In this document: one piece after another, positions 22,201-33,111 of the stretch | Position numbering within the stretch: the stretch's first letter is position 1 | Layout of the letters: each line of letters opens with the position of its first letter | Assembly: GCA_036250195.1 (NCBI GenBank) | Contig: JAVHZZ010000008.1 | Span: 2,901,434 to 2,965,433, forward strand | DNA: 64,000 nt | Direction: 5' to 3' | From: Mixophyes australis | Taxonomy: Eukaryota > Chordata > Amphibia > Anura > Limnodynastidae | Made by a program: the position numbers and the translations under genes | Notes under the pieces: generated by a model | Databases searched by the model: none | Told to the model about the DNA's origin: nothing | What the model saw: the letters and a program-made list of their open reading frames with translations, nothing else

Positions 22201-24709
22201 TGATGTCATACATGTGATGTCCTGGTGCGCGGTATACTATCCCATGATGTCATACATGTGATGTCCTGGTGCGCAGTATACTATCCCATGATGTCATACA
22301 TGTGATGTCCTGGTGCGCAGTATACTATCCCATGATGTCATACATGTGATGTCCTGGTGCGCAGTATACTATCCCATGATGTCATACATGTGATGTCCTG
22401 GTGCCCAATATACTATCCCATGATGTCATACATGTGATGTCCTGGTGCGCAGTATACTATCCCATGATGTCATACATGTGATGTCCTGGTGCCCAATATA
22501 CTATCCCATGATGTCATACATGTGATGTCCTGGTGCGCGGTATACTATCCCATGATGTCATACATGTGATGTCCTGGTGCCTAATATACTATCCCATGAT
22601 GTCATACATGTGATGTCCTGGTGCGCGGTATACTATCCCATGATGTCATACATGTGATGTCCTGGTGCGCGGTATACTATCCCATGATGTCATACATGTG
22701 ATGTCCTGGTGCGCAGTATACTATCCCATGATGTCATACATGTGATGTCCTGGTGCACGGTATACTATCCCATGATGTCATACATGTGATGTCCTGGTGC
22801 GCAGTATACTATCCCATGATGTCATACATGTGATGTCCTGGTGCCCAATATACTATCCCATGATGTCATACATGTGATGTCCTGGTGCACGGTATACTAT
22901 CCCATGATGTCATACATGTGATGTCCTGGTGCGCAGTATACTATCCCATGATGTCATACATGTGATGTCCTGGTGCCCAATATACTATCCCATGATGTCA
23001 TACATGTGATGTCCTGGTGCGCGGTATACTATCCCATGATGTCATACATGTGATGTCCTGGTGCACAGTATACTATCCCATGATGTCATACATGTGATGT
23101 CCTGGTGCACGGTATACTATCCCATGATGTCATACATGTGATGTCCTGTTGCGCAGTATACTATCCCATGATGTCATACATGTAATGTCCTGGTGCCCAA
23201 TATACTATCCCATGATGTCATACATGTGATGTCCTGGTGCGCGGTATACTATCCCATGATGTCATACATGTGATGTCCTGGTGCGCGGTATACTATCCCA
23301 TGATGTCATACATGTGATGTCCTGGTGCGCGGTATACTATCCCATGATGTCATACATGTGATGTCCTGGTGCGCAGTATACTATCCCATGATGTCATACA
23401 TGTGATGTCCTGGTGCCCAATATACTATCCCATGATGTCATACATGTGATGTCCTGGTGCGCGGTATACTATCCCATGATGTCATACATGTGATGTCCTG
23501 GTGCGCGGTATACTATCCCATGATGTCATACATGTGATATCCTGGTGCGCAGTATACTATCCCATGATGTCATACATGTGATGTCCTGGTGCGTGGTGTA
23601 CTATCCCATGATGTCATACATGTGATGTCCTGGTGCGCGGTATACTATCCCATGATGTCATACATGTGATGTCCTGGTGCGCGGTTTACTATCCCATGAT
23701 GTCATACATATGATGTCCTGGTGCGCTGTATACTATCCCATGATGTTATACATGTGATGTCCTGGTGCGCGGTATACTATCCCATGATGTCATACATGTG
23801 ATGTCCTGGTGCGCGGTTTACTATCCCATGATGTCATACATGTGATGTCCTGGTGCGCAGTATACTATCCCATGATGTCATACATGTGATGTCCTGGTGC
23901 GCGGTATACTATCCCATGATGTCATACATGTGATGTCCTGGTGCGCAGTATACTATCCCATGATGTCATACATGTGATGTCCTGGTGCGTGGTGTACTAT
24001 CCCATGATGTCATACATGTGATGTCCTGGTGCGCGGTATACTATCCCATGATGTCATACATGTGATGTCCTGGTGCGCGGTTTACTATCCCATGATGTCA
24101 TACATGTGATGTCCTGGTGCGCAGTATACTATCCCATGATGTCATACATGTGATGTCCTGGTGCGCGGTTTACTATCCCATGATGTTATACATGTGATGT
24201 CCTGGTGCGCGGTATACTATCCCATGATGTCATACATGTGATGTCCTGGTGCGCGGTATACTATCCCATGATGTCATACATATGATGTCCTGGTGCGCGG
24301 TATACTATCCCATGATGTCATACATGTGATGTCCTGGTGCGCGGTATACTATCCCATGATGTCATACATGTGATGTCCTGGTGCGCTGTATACTATCCCA
24401 TGATGTTATACATGTGATGTCCTGGTGCACGGTATACTATCCCATGATGTCATACATGTGATGTCCTGGTGCACGGTATACTATCCCATGATGTCATACA
24501 TGTGATGTCCTGGTGCGCTGTATACTATCCCATGATGTTATACATGTGATGTCCTGGTGCGCAGTATACTATCCCATGATGTCATACATGTGATGTCCTG
24601 GTGCACGGTTTACTATCCCATGAAGTCATACATGTGATGTCCTGGTGCACGGTTTACTATCCCATGAAGTCATACATGTGATGTCCTGGTGCGCGGTATA
24701 CTATCCCAT
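19297..24709. repeat. Large 44-bp minisatellite, about 123 copies
   Basis: The unit is TGATGTCCTGGTGCGCAGTA followed by TACTATCCCATGATGTCATA and CATG. A four-base slot after CTGGTG varies among GCAG, GCGG, CCAA, ACGG and ACAT forms, so unit order can be followed. Rare variants recur at fixed distances: a CTAATA unit at 21305 and 22581 and a TGTTGCGCAG unit at 21871 and 23147, both 1276 bases (29 units) apart. This shows a block duplication within the array. Edges are more diverged than the centre. No coding potential; the period is not a multiple of three. Confidence 0.97.
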
Positions 24710-26399
24710 TTAACAGTAGATACCAGTCTGCTCCCTCTGTACTCATAGTAGTTATAGCTAAGTGTGATAGGAAAAATCTATTGTGTAGAGTTGCACTGAA
24801 CAGCAGATTCTCAGTGGAAACCTTCAGGGCTTGTTCAGACCAGTGTATTATTTGCTTGTGCTGTCGGGTCAGCAAACTGCTGTGTAAATCGTGCATTTGG
24901 ATTATTGATTCTAGTTACTGAAAAAACACCAGAGAATTGCACATAATAATCTTTCGGAAGGTGTTGGTGACCCACAGATTATATTGCAGAGGGGTGGAGG
25001 TACCAGGCGCCTCCACGATTTTGCACAAATGCTTCGCTCCAGTTTGGAACACATGGCGAACTGATTCTTGCAATTCGCTCGTCTGAACGAAGCCTGCGGT
25101 TGCTGATCCTGTCAGATACAAAACTATGGTGGAGCCATGTAGCATGTTCATATCTCACATGGCTCACGTGGATGCTGGATGAGATAGTTATGTATCAATT
25201 ATCCGCCTACCCCAGCGATAGGTAGGATCAGAATCACTAATCTCCGCAGTTTACCAAACACATATCGCCGGGCAGCTGCTTTGGTGATACTGGCCTGGCG
25301 CAGTAAGGGTTAACTTACTGATTCACCCGACCAATCTTTGCAGAGGTGCACACGCGTGTGCCAGATTACCAGCTCACGCGTGTGCAGTGGAACTGAAAGC
25401 TATTATGCCTATAAATAGAATAAATCAGATGACAACAGAACGGCAGAATTTACTGACTTGTGGCATTAAAATGAAACACTTATTATAATTAAACATAGCA
25501 ATATAGAAAAAATACTATGTAATATTAATAACATCTAAAGAAATGAATAGAAATAAACCAGCAGGTACAACACAGAGGTGTCTGCTATAGAGCAGACACA
25601 ATGATATAAAGACCTCTAACAAGGTCCAAACATGTCAGATGTGGGAATTTTGATCGAAGATCCATCAATCTTCTAACTTCATCATCATCATCATCCTGGT
25701 CTATTTATTTGCAGATATGTTATACATGAATCAGAGCAGGAGTAGGGATCAGGGGAGCTCGGGGCATTGAAGACAGGGGGGCCCTATGGCCTAATTTTGA
25801 ATCACAGGTTTATAAATATACTGGACTATTAGGACCCTTGATGAACATAGTTTATAATTGTGCCCCCTGATTATTTTAATTAAAATTGTTTATTTTTTAA
25901 AAATTTGGGGGACACCGCAGTATCCAGACAAGACAGGTGTTTTATATGTAACTGACCACCCTGTGCTGATTCCCACTATTGAATTGGTGGCCCAATGGCA
26001 TTTAACCTTTGCAAAACTACTTATTCAAAATGAGAGAATAAGGTGACTTTGCTCCCTGATTTCATGCGCAAAACCTTGTTGAGTCAGACTATTACAGTGT
26101 AAGGGACGCCCTTTAGTGTTAGTCTGATGTGAAATCAGTGATACAACTTGATTTAATTCTTTAAAAATAACCTTTTCTGAATAAGAAGCTGAAGCATGAA
26201 TAAGAAGTGAATAAGAAGTTGGCCGAATAAAGAGCTAACTTCAGCCTCGCTCAACGTTTTATATCCAGTGCCTCCACCCCCTCAGCAGCCTCCCCTCCAA
26301 ACACCAATTCCATGTGCACAAGGAGAGATACTTCCCAAATTTCCCACCCACGGGACAAGGCCCTAAACTGTGTCGGTGACCACTGTAAGCTTCCAAGCT
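24710..26399. other. Intergenic, no gene; possible MITE at 24823-25096
   Basis: Positions 24823-25096 are bounded by CAGGGCTTGTTCAGACCAG and, complemented at the right, CAGGCTTCGTTCAGACGAG, giving an imperfect terminal inverted repeat about 270 bp apart. No clear target duplication was seen. A 14-base palindrome GCACACGCGTGTGC lies at 25348-25361. The rest shows nothing recognisable. Confidence 0.45.
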
Positions 26400-26500
26400 C
26401 ACGTGTTGTAGTGACCAACTCTCCAGGAACGTCCGGGAGACTCCCGGAATATGAGGAGGTCTCCCGGACTCCAGGGGGGTCCCATACTACAACAAAACGG
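26400..26500. mobile_element. Terminal fragment of the 26664-26956 element family
   Basis: CCAACTCTCC followed by GTCCGGGAGACTCCCGGA and GGTCTCCCGGACTCC matches the terminal part of the intact element just downstream. Only one end is present. Confidence 0.55.
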
Positions 26501-26663
26501 CCACTACTCTCATAAATGGTGACAGATGTTGTTTTATGTTTATTATTTAATATTTTCCACTAGTGTTTCCTTTAGATAACTGATGTATTTAGCAACTTGA
26601 AGATCAGAACTACAAGAAAATGGCCGCCGCTGCCCTGAATACAGGTGTAGTTATTACTTATTC

Positions 26664-26956
26664 CATACTTGCCGACTTTCTCCCATTGCTTTCCGGGAGA
26701 TTCAGTGGAGGAGGTGGTCGTGCGGGGGGCGGGGCTCCAAAATCGCGTCATTTTGGACCCGCCCCCCGTGACGCAATGACGCAAACGCGTCATTTTACAG
26801 TCAGGGGCGGGGCCAAATGCCGCGATTCCCGGAGAATCGCGGTATTGTGGCCCTATTTCTGTAAATGCGGGATTTTGCCATACTCCTCCGGGAGTCCGGG
26901 AGACTCCCCCAAAATGCGGGAGTCTCCCGGACATTCCGGGAGAGTTGGCAAGTATG
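26664..26956. mobile_element. Non-autonomous hAT-like element with 8-bp target duplication
   Basis: Left end CATACTTGCCGACTTTCTCC; right end complemented CATACTTGCCAACTCTCCCG. ACTTATTC stands on both sides (26656-26663 and 26957-26964). The body is GC-rich with several CGCGTCATTTT-type CpG words, suggesting youth or incomplete methylation decay. It codes for nothing. Confidence 0.85.
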
Positions 26957-27029
26957 ACTTATTCTCCCCCCGGTGATTCTTCAAGTTAACTGGCCAATGA
27001 GATTGTCCTGTTCACAGAATAGAGGTGTG

Positions 27030-27740
27030 TCTGTCACTCTGTGAGTGTGAGTGTGTGTCTGTGTCACTGAGTGTGTATCTGTCTGTAAGTGTGTCTCTGT
27101 GCCTGTGTGTCTGTGTCACTCTGTGTGTGTCTGTGAGTGTGTATCTGTCTGTGAGTGTGTGTGTGTGTCTGTAAGTGTGTCTCTGTGTCACTCTGTGTGT
27201 GAGTGAGGGTGAGTGTCTGTCTATGCCACTGAGTGTGTGTCAGTGAGTGAGTGTGTGTCTGTGTCACTCTGTGTGTGAGTGTGTGACTGTGAGTGTGTAT
27301 CTGTCTGTGAGTGTGTGTGTGTCTGTGTCACTCTGTGTGTATCTGTCTGTAAATGTGTCTCTGTGCCTGTGAGTGAGTGAGTGTGTGTCTGTGTCACTCT
27401 GTCTGTGAGTGTGTGTCTGTGAGTGTGTGTCTGTCTGTAAATGTGTCTCTGTGCCTGTGAGTGAGTGAGTGTGTGTCTGTGTCACTCTGTCTGTGAGTGT
27501 GTGTCTGTGAGTGTGTGTCTGTCTGTAAATGTGTCTCTGTGCCTGTGAGTGAGTGAGTGTTTGTCTGTGTCACTCTGTCTGTGAGTGTGTGTCTGTGAGT
27601 GTGTGTCTGTGAGTGTGTATCTGTCTGTAAATGTGTCTCTGTGCCTGTGAGTGAGTGTGTGTCTGTGTCACTCTGTCTGTGAGTGAGTGTGTGTCTGTGT
27701 CACTCTGTCTGTGAGTGTGTGTCTGTGTGTGTAGTTGCCT
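27030..27740. repeat. TG-rich low-complexity tract
   Basis: About 700 bases of GTGTGTCTGTGAGTG-like sequence with recurrent longer units such as CTGTCTGTAAATGTGTCTCT and GTGTCACTCTGTCTGTGAG. Minus-strand open frames rich in Thr, His and Gln here are translation artefacts of the repeat. Confidence 0.95.
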
Positions 27741-28609
27741 CTCGATCTGAGTGTCGGGATAGCGCGGGGGCACTAACCAGTATGTGACATGTCGGGGAAT
27801 ACTAAGAAGAACGAGGATTCTGGTGACTGAGTCCCACACGGATTATGTTACATGTAAGTCATCTTTAAATACTTATTACTTTTATATATTTATTTAGTAA
27901 TAATTTATTAGAAGCCCAGAATGTATTTTTAATGGAGAGATTTGATAGGTAAAGAATTTGTGGCCAAGTTCTATGAAAGTGATAAATCTCAGCGCTAGGG
28001 CTTATCTGGTGCTTTGCTCTGTTTAGTCGCTCCGTTATCCCCAGCGATTGAGCCCCGATGCTTCTGCGTGGGAGACCTTATTATGTATCAAGCACTGCGG
28101 CAGTAATGTCACCTCTGCGCTGTCTGGTTATCGCCGGCGTTGCCGTAACCTTTAGTAGTAAATGAAACTAATCTTCCCTTCAGCCCCGATACACCCTCTG
28201 GCGGAGCGCCATCCAGACACCAACACCCTCTGGCAACATTCTGCTCACAGAGCTAACTATAGGGCGGCGCTAGATACACTCATGGGTGGAGCCAGACACG
28301 CTCCTTTGCTTAAGCAGGGCTCCTCCCCTTTAGCGGTGCGTTGCACCTACGTGTTGCTTGCATAATTTCCCTGAAATTATTTTTAAAAAGGAGGTAATTA
28401 TGTCACATGTACGTTTAACCTCTGCAGAGACCAATCCCGATAATGTGACCTGCCCATTTGTAACTTTAGAAGGTATCTGTTACCCTGGACGTGCTCGCGT
28501 GCTAACGCTGCCAGTACTGGCCGCTTGCTAAGGATGCGACCTAGCGACAGGTGACTGTTATACACAGGATGCTCAGCGTTACATCTTTGTACCTGTTATA
28601 CCTGATATA
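27741..28609. other. Intergenic, no gene seen
   Basis: Unique-looking sequence with no exon-like frame or recognisable repeat. The open frame at 28162-28365 has no known protein content. Confidence 0.5.
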
Positions 28610-28907
28610 TGGGGCAACACGGTGGCTCAGTAGTTAGCACTTCTGCCTCACAGCGCTGGGGTCATGAGTTCAATTCCCGACCATGGTCTTATCTGAGAGG
28701 AGTTTGTATTTTCTCCCCATGTTTGCGTGGGTTTCCTCCCACACTCCAAAAACATACTGGTAGGTTAATTGGCTGCTATCAAATTGACCCTAGTCTATGT
28801 GTGTGTATGTTAGGGAATTTAGACTGATGTGAATAAGTTCTCTGTACAGCGCTGCGGAATTAGTGGCGCTATATAAATAAATGGTAATTATAATAATAAT
28901 AATAATA
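28610..28907 (+). mobile_element. V-SINE-like element
   Basis: Head GGTGGCTCAGTAGTTAGCAC, GAGTTCAATTCCC, core TTTGCGTGGGTTTCC (the CTCCGGGTGCTCC stretch is deleted), and tail GCTGCGGAATTAGTGGCGC with TATATAAATAAATGG and an AATAAT run. Confidence 0.85.
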
Positions 28908-29709
28908 CCTGAATAGGAGAGACTTTCACTATATGTGATTTTATCTGTTGTACCCCCAGTAACCATCACACTGATTACAGGAACTTAGTTCTATGATGGG
29001 ACTTAGTTCCTAATTAATATGTATACCTGTTTGTTTCACTTCAATTTGCTAACTTGATTTAATTTAATTTTGCACGCTATACAGGAGAAGCCTCTGTACT
29101 ATACCTACTAGTTTATTTGTATTCATTTATTTTACTGTTTCCTTTTTTATTAATATAGTGTCTTTAGATTAATATGTTTTATTAATATAGGTGTTTTGTT
29201 TCAAGCCAATTCCCCGAGTCACTAGATTCTACCATTCTGCTTTTATATTTGACCTTAAATGTTTTTTCAATACTTTGGTTCTTTTTGCCGACAGTCAACA
29301 CCCCTCTGTGTACAGCTGTGTAGAGTGTTCACTGACCACTGGGGGCACTGTTCTCCTATTGCCTATGACTGATACTTGAGTATACTTTAACAATATTGTG
29401 TCATCTATTGCTACAAACTATTAATAAATGCAAACAAACGCTTCCTGTACCGAGTAACCTGCTGCTTCTCTGTGGGAGTATGAGACGAGTATTTATAGAA
29501 GACAGGAATTCCCAGCCCGTCAATTGGAATTATGAATGTTTTAGTGTAATACAGATATAACAATGGTTGAAATTCCACCACCACAGTGTGGGAGACGTAA
29601 TTTCTCTGAATGAGCAGAGAGAAAACTTGAGTAAGAAGCCTGGAGAGAGACTTCGGGGACAATTTTAGTCATCGTTTTGGTTTTTGGTGTAGGGCGGACG
29701 GATTCTACA
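28908..29709. other. Intergenic, no gene seen
   Basis: A/T-rich; small open frames on both strands without recognisable content. Confidence 0.5.
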
Positions 29710-29717
29710 CAAATTAT

Positions 29718-31017
29718 TAGGGATGAGCGGACTCGGATTCTCGCAATCCGAGCCTACCCGAACAGTGCGGATCCGAGGCCGATCTGAGGACTGTTCGGGA
29801 ACATCCTGGCGGCAAACGGAGCCAAACCGAGGCTATGACATCCAAGTCTCGCGTCGGATCTCGCAAGACTCGGATGTCATAAATACTCACCTTGCGGGCG
29901 CCATCTTCATTCTGGCTGTGATCACTCGTGAGGGAGGTTATAGTTAGGGAGCTCCTGATCAGTTTAGTTGTTCTTTGTGCTTTGTCCAGTGCTCTGTCCT
30001 GCTGAATCCAGTGGTGCTGTGTCCTGTGCTCTGTCCTGCTGAGTCCAGTGGTGCTGCCTGTGTCCTGTGCTCTGTTCTGCTAAGGGCATAGTTATTTCAA
30101 ATTTATTCAAAAGTTATAAAAAATGTAAAAAATAATTATAAAAAAATATTATTATTTTTTTAAAAAATTATACAAAAATAATTGAAAAAAACCATAAAAA
30201 AATTAGTTTAAAAATACTAGTTACTGATATTTCAAAGTCAAACTACGTTCACTGTTGCTGGTGTACCAAAAAATACTAGGTACTGCTATTTAAAAGTCAA
30301 ACTACGTTCACTGTTGCTGCTGTACCAAAAAATAATTACGGCCTTAACAGCTATGTTGGTGTTAGACGTGCATCCGGTGTCCGCCATCTGTGCAGTGGAA
30401 TTCAGACCAGTTGGAGGATGTAGGAGCAGCCATCTGTGCAGTGGAATTCAGACCAGTTGGAGGAGGTATTGTGGCCCCGGTACCAAATTGGGTACCGGGG
30501 CCACTCCACTATGCAGTCCAGATAGATGCGTATCATATATTAAAATACGTTGACTGTTGCTGCCAAATAAAAATTTAATGAAAATGACCTGTCATCGTCG
30601 AAAACAAGAGGTAGTGACGCGCTCGAACTACACCCTCTATATGCTGCAGAGGATGTAGGAGCAGCCATCTGTGCAGTGGAATTGAGACCAGTTGGAGGAG
30701 GTACTGTGGCGCCACTCCACTACGCAGTCCAGAAAGCTACCTCGGTGCAACGTTTTGGACTAAAAACAATATTGTGAGGTGTGAGGTGTTCAGAATAGTC
30801 TGGAAATTAGTGGAAATGATTGTTATCGAATGTTATTGAGGTTAATAATAGCGTAGGAGTGTAAAAAAAACAAAAAACTGGATTTTAGCGCTTTTTATGC
30901 TTTTTTAAAAATAAATCAGAACCCAAAACCCTAAATCAGAACCAAAACCTTTCGTCAGGTGTTTTGGCAAAACAAATCAGAACCCAAAACACTAAAAGTG
31001 CCCGGTGCACACCCCTA
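29718..31017. mobile_element. 1.3-kb non-autonomous hAT-like element, boundaries intact
   Basis: The left end is TAGGGATGAGCGG and the complemented right end is TAGGGGTGTGCACCGGG, both fitting the hAT TAGGGnTGnGC terminal pattern. CAAATTAT stands exactly on both sides (29710-29717 and 31018-31025). Inside are duplicated units (GCCATCTGTGCAGTGGAATT near 30387, 30430 and 30665), a repeated TCAAACTACGTTCACTGTTG, and an A/T-rich centre. No transposase is visible, so movement would need an enzyme supplied elsewhere. Confidence 0.85.
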
Positions 31018-31025
31018 CAAATTAT

Positions 31026-31639
31026 ACACTTGTTTTTTGGGGATTTTTTTGGTGCTACAAACCAATGTAACTGCAGACGTTGACTGTGATTATAGTTCTT
31101 TGGTTGTACGTTACCTGATGATAAAGTGTCAGTGATTTATGTATTATACCGCGGTCAGTGTTCCTTATCACCTACACCCAATGAGGGCAGTGATTTTGAA
31201 GGTTCAACTAATGTTTAGCCTATAGATTCACTAGGATCTTGTGTCCTGTCCAATCACAAATTCAGTGCCTAAAAATAAACCTACAGGTCCTGACTTATGT
31301 CTGGGCACCATATGTAGGTATTATACTTGTTTAACAAGAGCGCACAAATTTCGTACATTTTTGCCTGTGTTCAAATCCAGACTGGTAGAAAGCGGTTCAC
31401 AATGCATATGTTCGGAGTAAGTGTAGACTCATACGGGAGGAAGTGATTTTTATGAGTAATTGTAATGTTTACCACATGCGTATTTACAATGAATACACAT
31501 CAGAACGCACATATGTGGAATTTGTCAATTTTAACTTTTAAGTAATCATAAATTAAAATAACTGGTGACAGTATAATGTCAAACCAACAGGGAAAAAAAA
31601 ACAAAAAATGAACTATACATTTTTTCAATATAACAAATT
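31026..31639. other. Intergenic, no gene seen
   Basis: No recognisable gene or repeat beyond short A/T tracts. Confidence 0.5.
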
Positions 31640-32245
31640 GCTGAAGAAGTTATTGCTGACTATGATAGAAAGGTGTCAGAACACTCAGCGCATCGCAGCT
31701 TGCTGTGTATGGGGCTGCGGAGCTGCAGGCCGGTCAGAGTGCCCATGCTAACCCCTGTACACCGCCGAAAGCACCTACAATGAGCTCCAGAATTGGACCA
31801 TATTATTATTATTATTATTATTATTTATTAATTTTTATTTATAAGGCGCCACTAGGTGTCCGTAGCGCCGTACAGGGACAAACGAAATTACAATACAAGG
31901 AGAGACAGCACAGTACAGTAAACAATAAGCACAGTAACTCAGTGAGCTCAAAGCACAGCAAGGGCAGGGGAGGGGAGAGGGGAAGGTCTTCGTACGACGG
32001 AGCCCAAGAGGGAGGGCACGGATAATAGGGAGACCCCCGGGGGGGAGAGGAGGGAGGGGACAGGGGGAAGAGGGTCCTCGAGGAGGACGACCAGGTAGCT
32101 GGAAAGCAGATTTAACAGTGGTGAGACAGGAGGAGGGATGACCCTGTTTAAAGGAGCGTACAATCTAAGGGGTAAGGTAGACCATAGAGCAATGGACAAA
32201 GGTGGCCTGGTCTAATGAATCACATTTTCTTTTACATTGTTTTTT
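31640..32245 (+). pseudogene. Second Tc1/mariner fragment, split by a LINE/SINE-type insertion
   Basis: Positions 31640-31801 closely match the 16960-17130 part of the first copy (GACTATGATAGAAAGGTGTC, CATCGCAGCTTGCTGTGTAT). Positions 32180-32245 continue the same element (AGAGCAATGG, then CTGGTCTAATGAATCACATT). The 378-bp insert between them is flanked by GACCAT. Only the middle third of the transposase region remains. Confidence 0.8.
31802..32179 (-). mobile_element. LINE-tail element inserted into the Tc1/mariner fragment
   Basis: On the minus strand it ends CCGTACGGCG-like (plus GCCGTACAGGGACAAACG), AGTGGCGCCTTATAAATAAA and an AATAAT run, the LINE 3' tail. GACCAT flanks both sides (31796-31801, 32180-32185), consistent with target-primed insertion. 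The 5' part is pyrimidine-rich and uninformative. Confidence 0.7.
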
Positions 32246-32936
32246 TTTTGTCACCAATTAAGTGACCATATAATCCGAGCAACTCTCTGGCCTTGGATTT
32301 ATACCGCTACCTAACCCTGATGGCTGGCGCGTGTTAAGATAGTCTTCCAGAATCTTTTCCGTGCTGTGTTGTTTTAGTTCGCTCTGCTCAGGTTTTTTCA
32401 CTTGGAGGAACTCAGCGGCAAATCATTATCAGGATACTGTGTCCCAGGAAAAATGTAACATGTAATCTGTGAAAAATATTTTTTGTTTTCTTCCACTTTA
32501 ACGGTGCTACCATGGAATTGTATTTGTAGTTATAATTTCAGTTTAACCGAGTTTTTAGTGAAGCCGTAATTAAGCCAACGCACTGTTTCCATCACCTTTC
32601 CCTAGGATCAACGCAAACCCGCAATAAGTGGTGGTCCTACATTTTTAATCATTTTATTATATATATTGACCAGCAGGGGGCATCAAATATCTACTATTCT
32701 TTCGTGAAGTATTACAGGTTGTACAAAGAGAGAAACAAGTTAACGATTTTCCAAACACTGTATATGGATGTATACGTACACATTCTTTGTTGCGCATGTA
32801 CAGTACAGAAATGCAGATGTCAAGCCGATAATATTGAGTATGTCCAAGTTTAAATAAGCCCCTAAGTTTTCCCGTTCCTGGGCAGGCTCCGTTCCTTGTA
32901 ACTTTCTCCACAGTTATTAATATATGCTGCAGGAAG
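32246..32936. other. Intergenic, no gene seen
   Basis: No recognisable coding or repeat content. The minus-strand open frame at 32657-32911 has no known protein similarity that I can see. Confidence 0.5.
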
Positions 32937-33103
32937 CAGGGCCGTAACTAGGGCTGTGCGACAGGGGCGACCTCCCAGGGCGCAACGCTGGAGGGGGACA
33001 CAATTTAGGAATATTTTAGGTTAATTTGGTTAAAATTGAGGGCTAGGGGGGGCGGCATTTCTCTTTCTCGCCCCAGGCGCTAGAATTCTAAGTTACGGCT
33101 CTG
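32937..33103. mobile_element. Short non-autonomous hAT-like element with 8-bp target duplication
   Basis: The left end is CAGGGCCGTAACTAGGG and the complemented right end CAGAGCCGTAACTTAGA. GCAGGAAG flanks both sides (32929-32936 and 33104-33111). At 167 bp it is too small to code. Its termini resemble those of the element at 16576-16892 (CAGGGCCG). Confidence 0.85.
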
Positions 33104-33111
33104 GCAGGAAG

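Noticed and set aside
19297..24709. Possible CRISPR-like regular array
   Set aside because: Units are contiguous 44-mers with no distinct repeat/spacer structure, in an animal genome; it is a minisatellite.
27064..27839. Thr/His/Gln-rich minus-strand open frames
   Set aside because: Translation of a TG-rich simple repeat.
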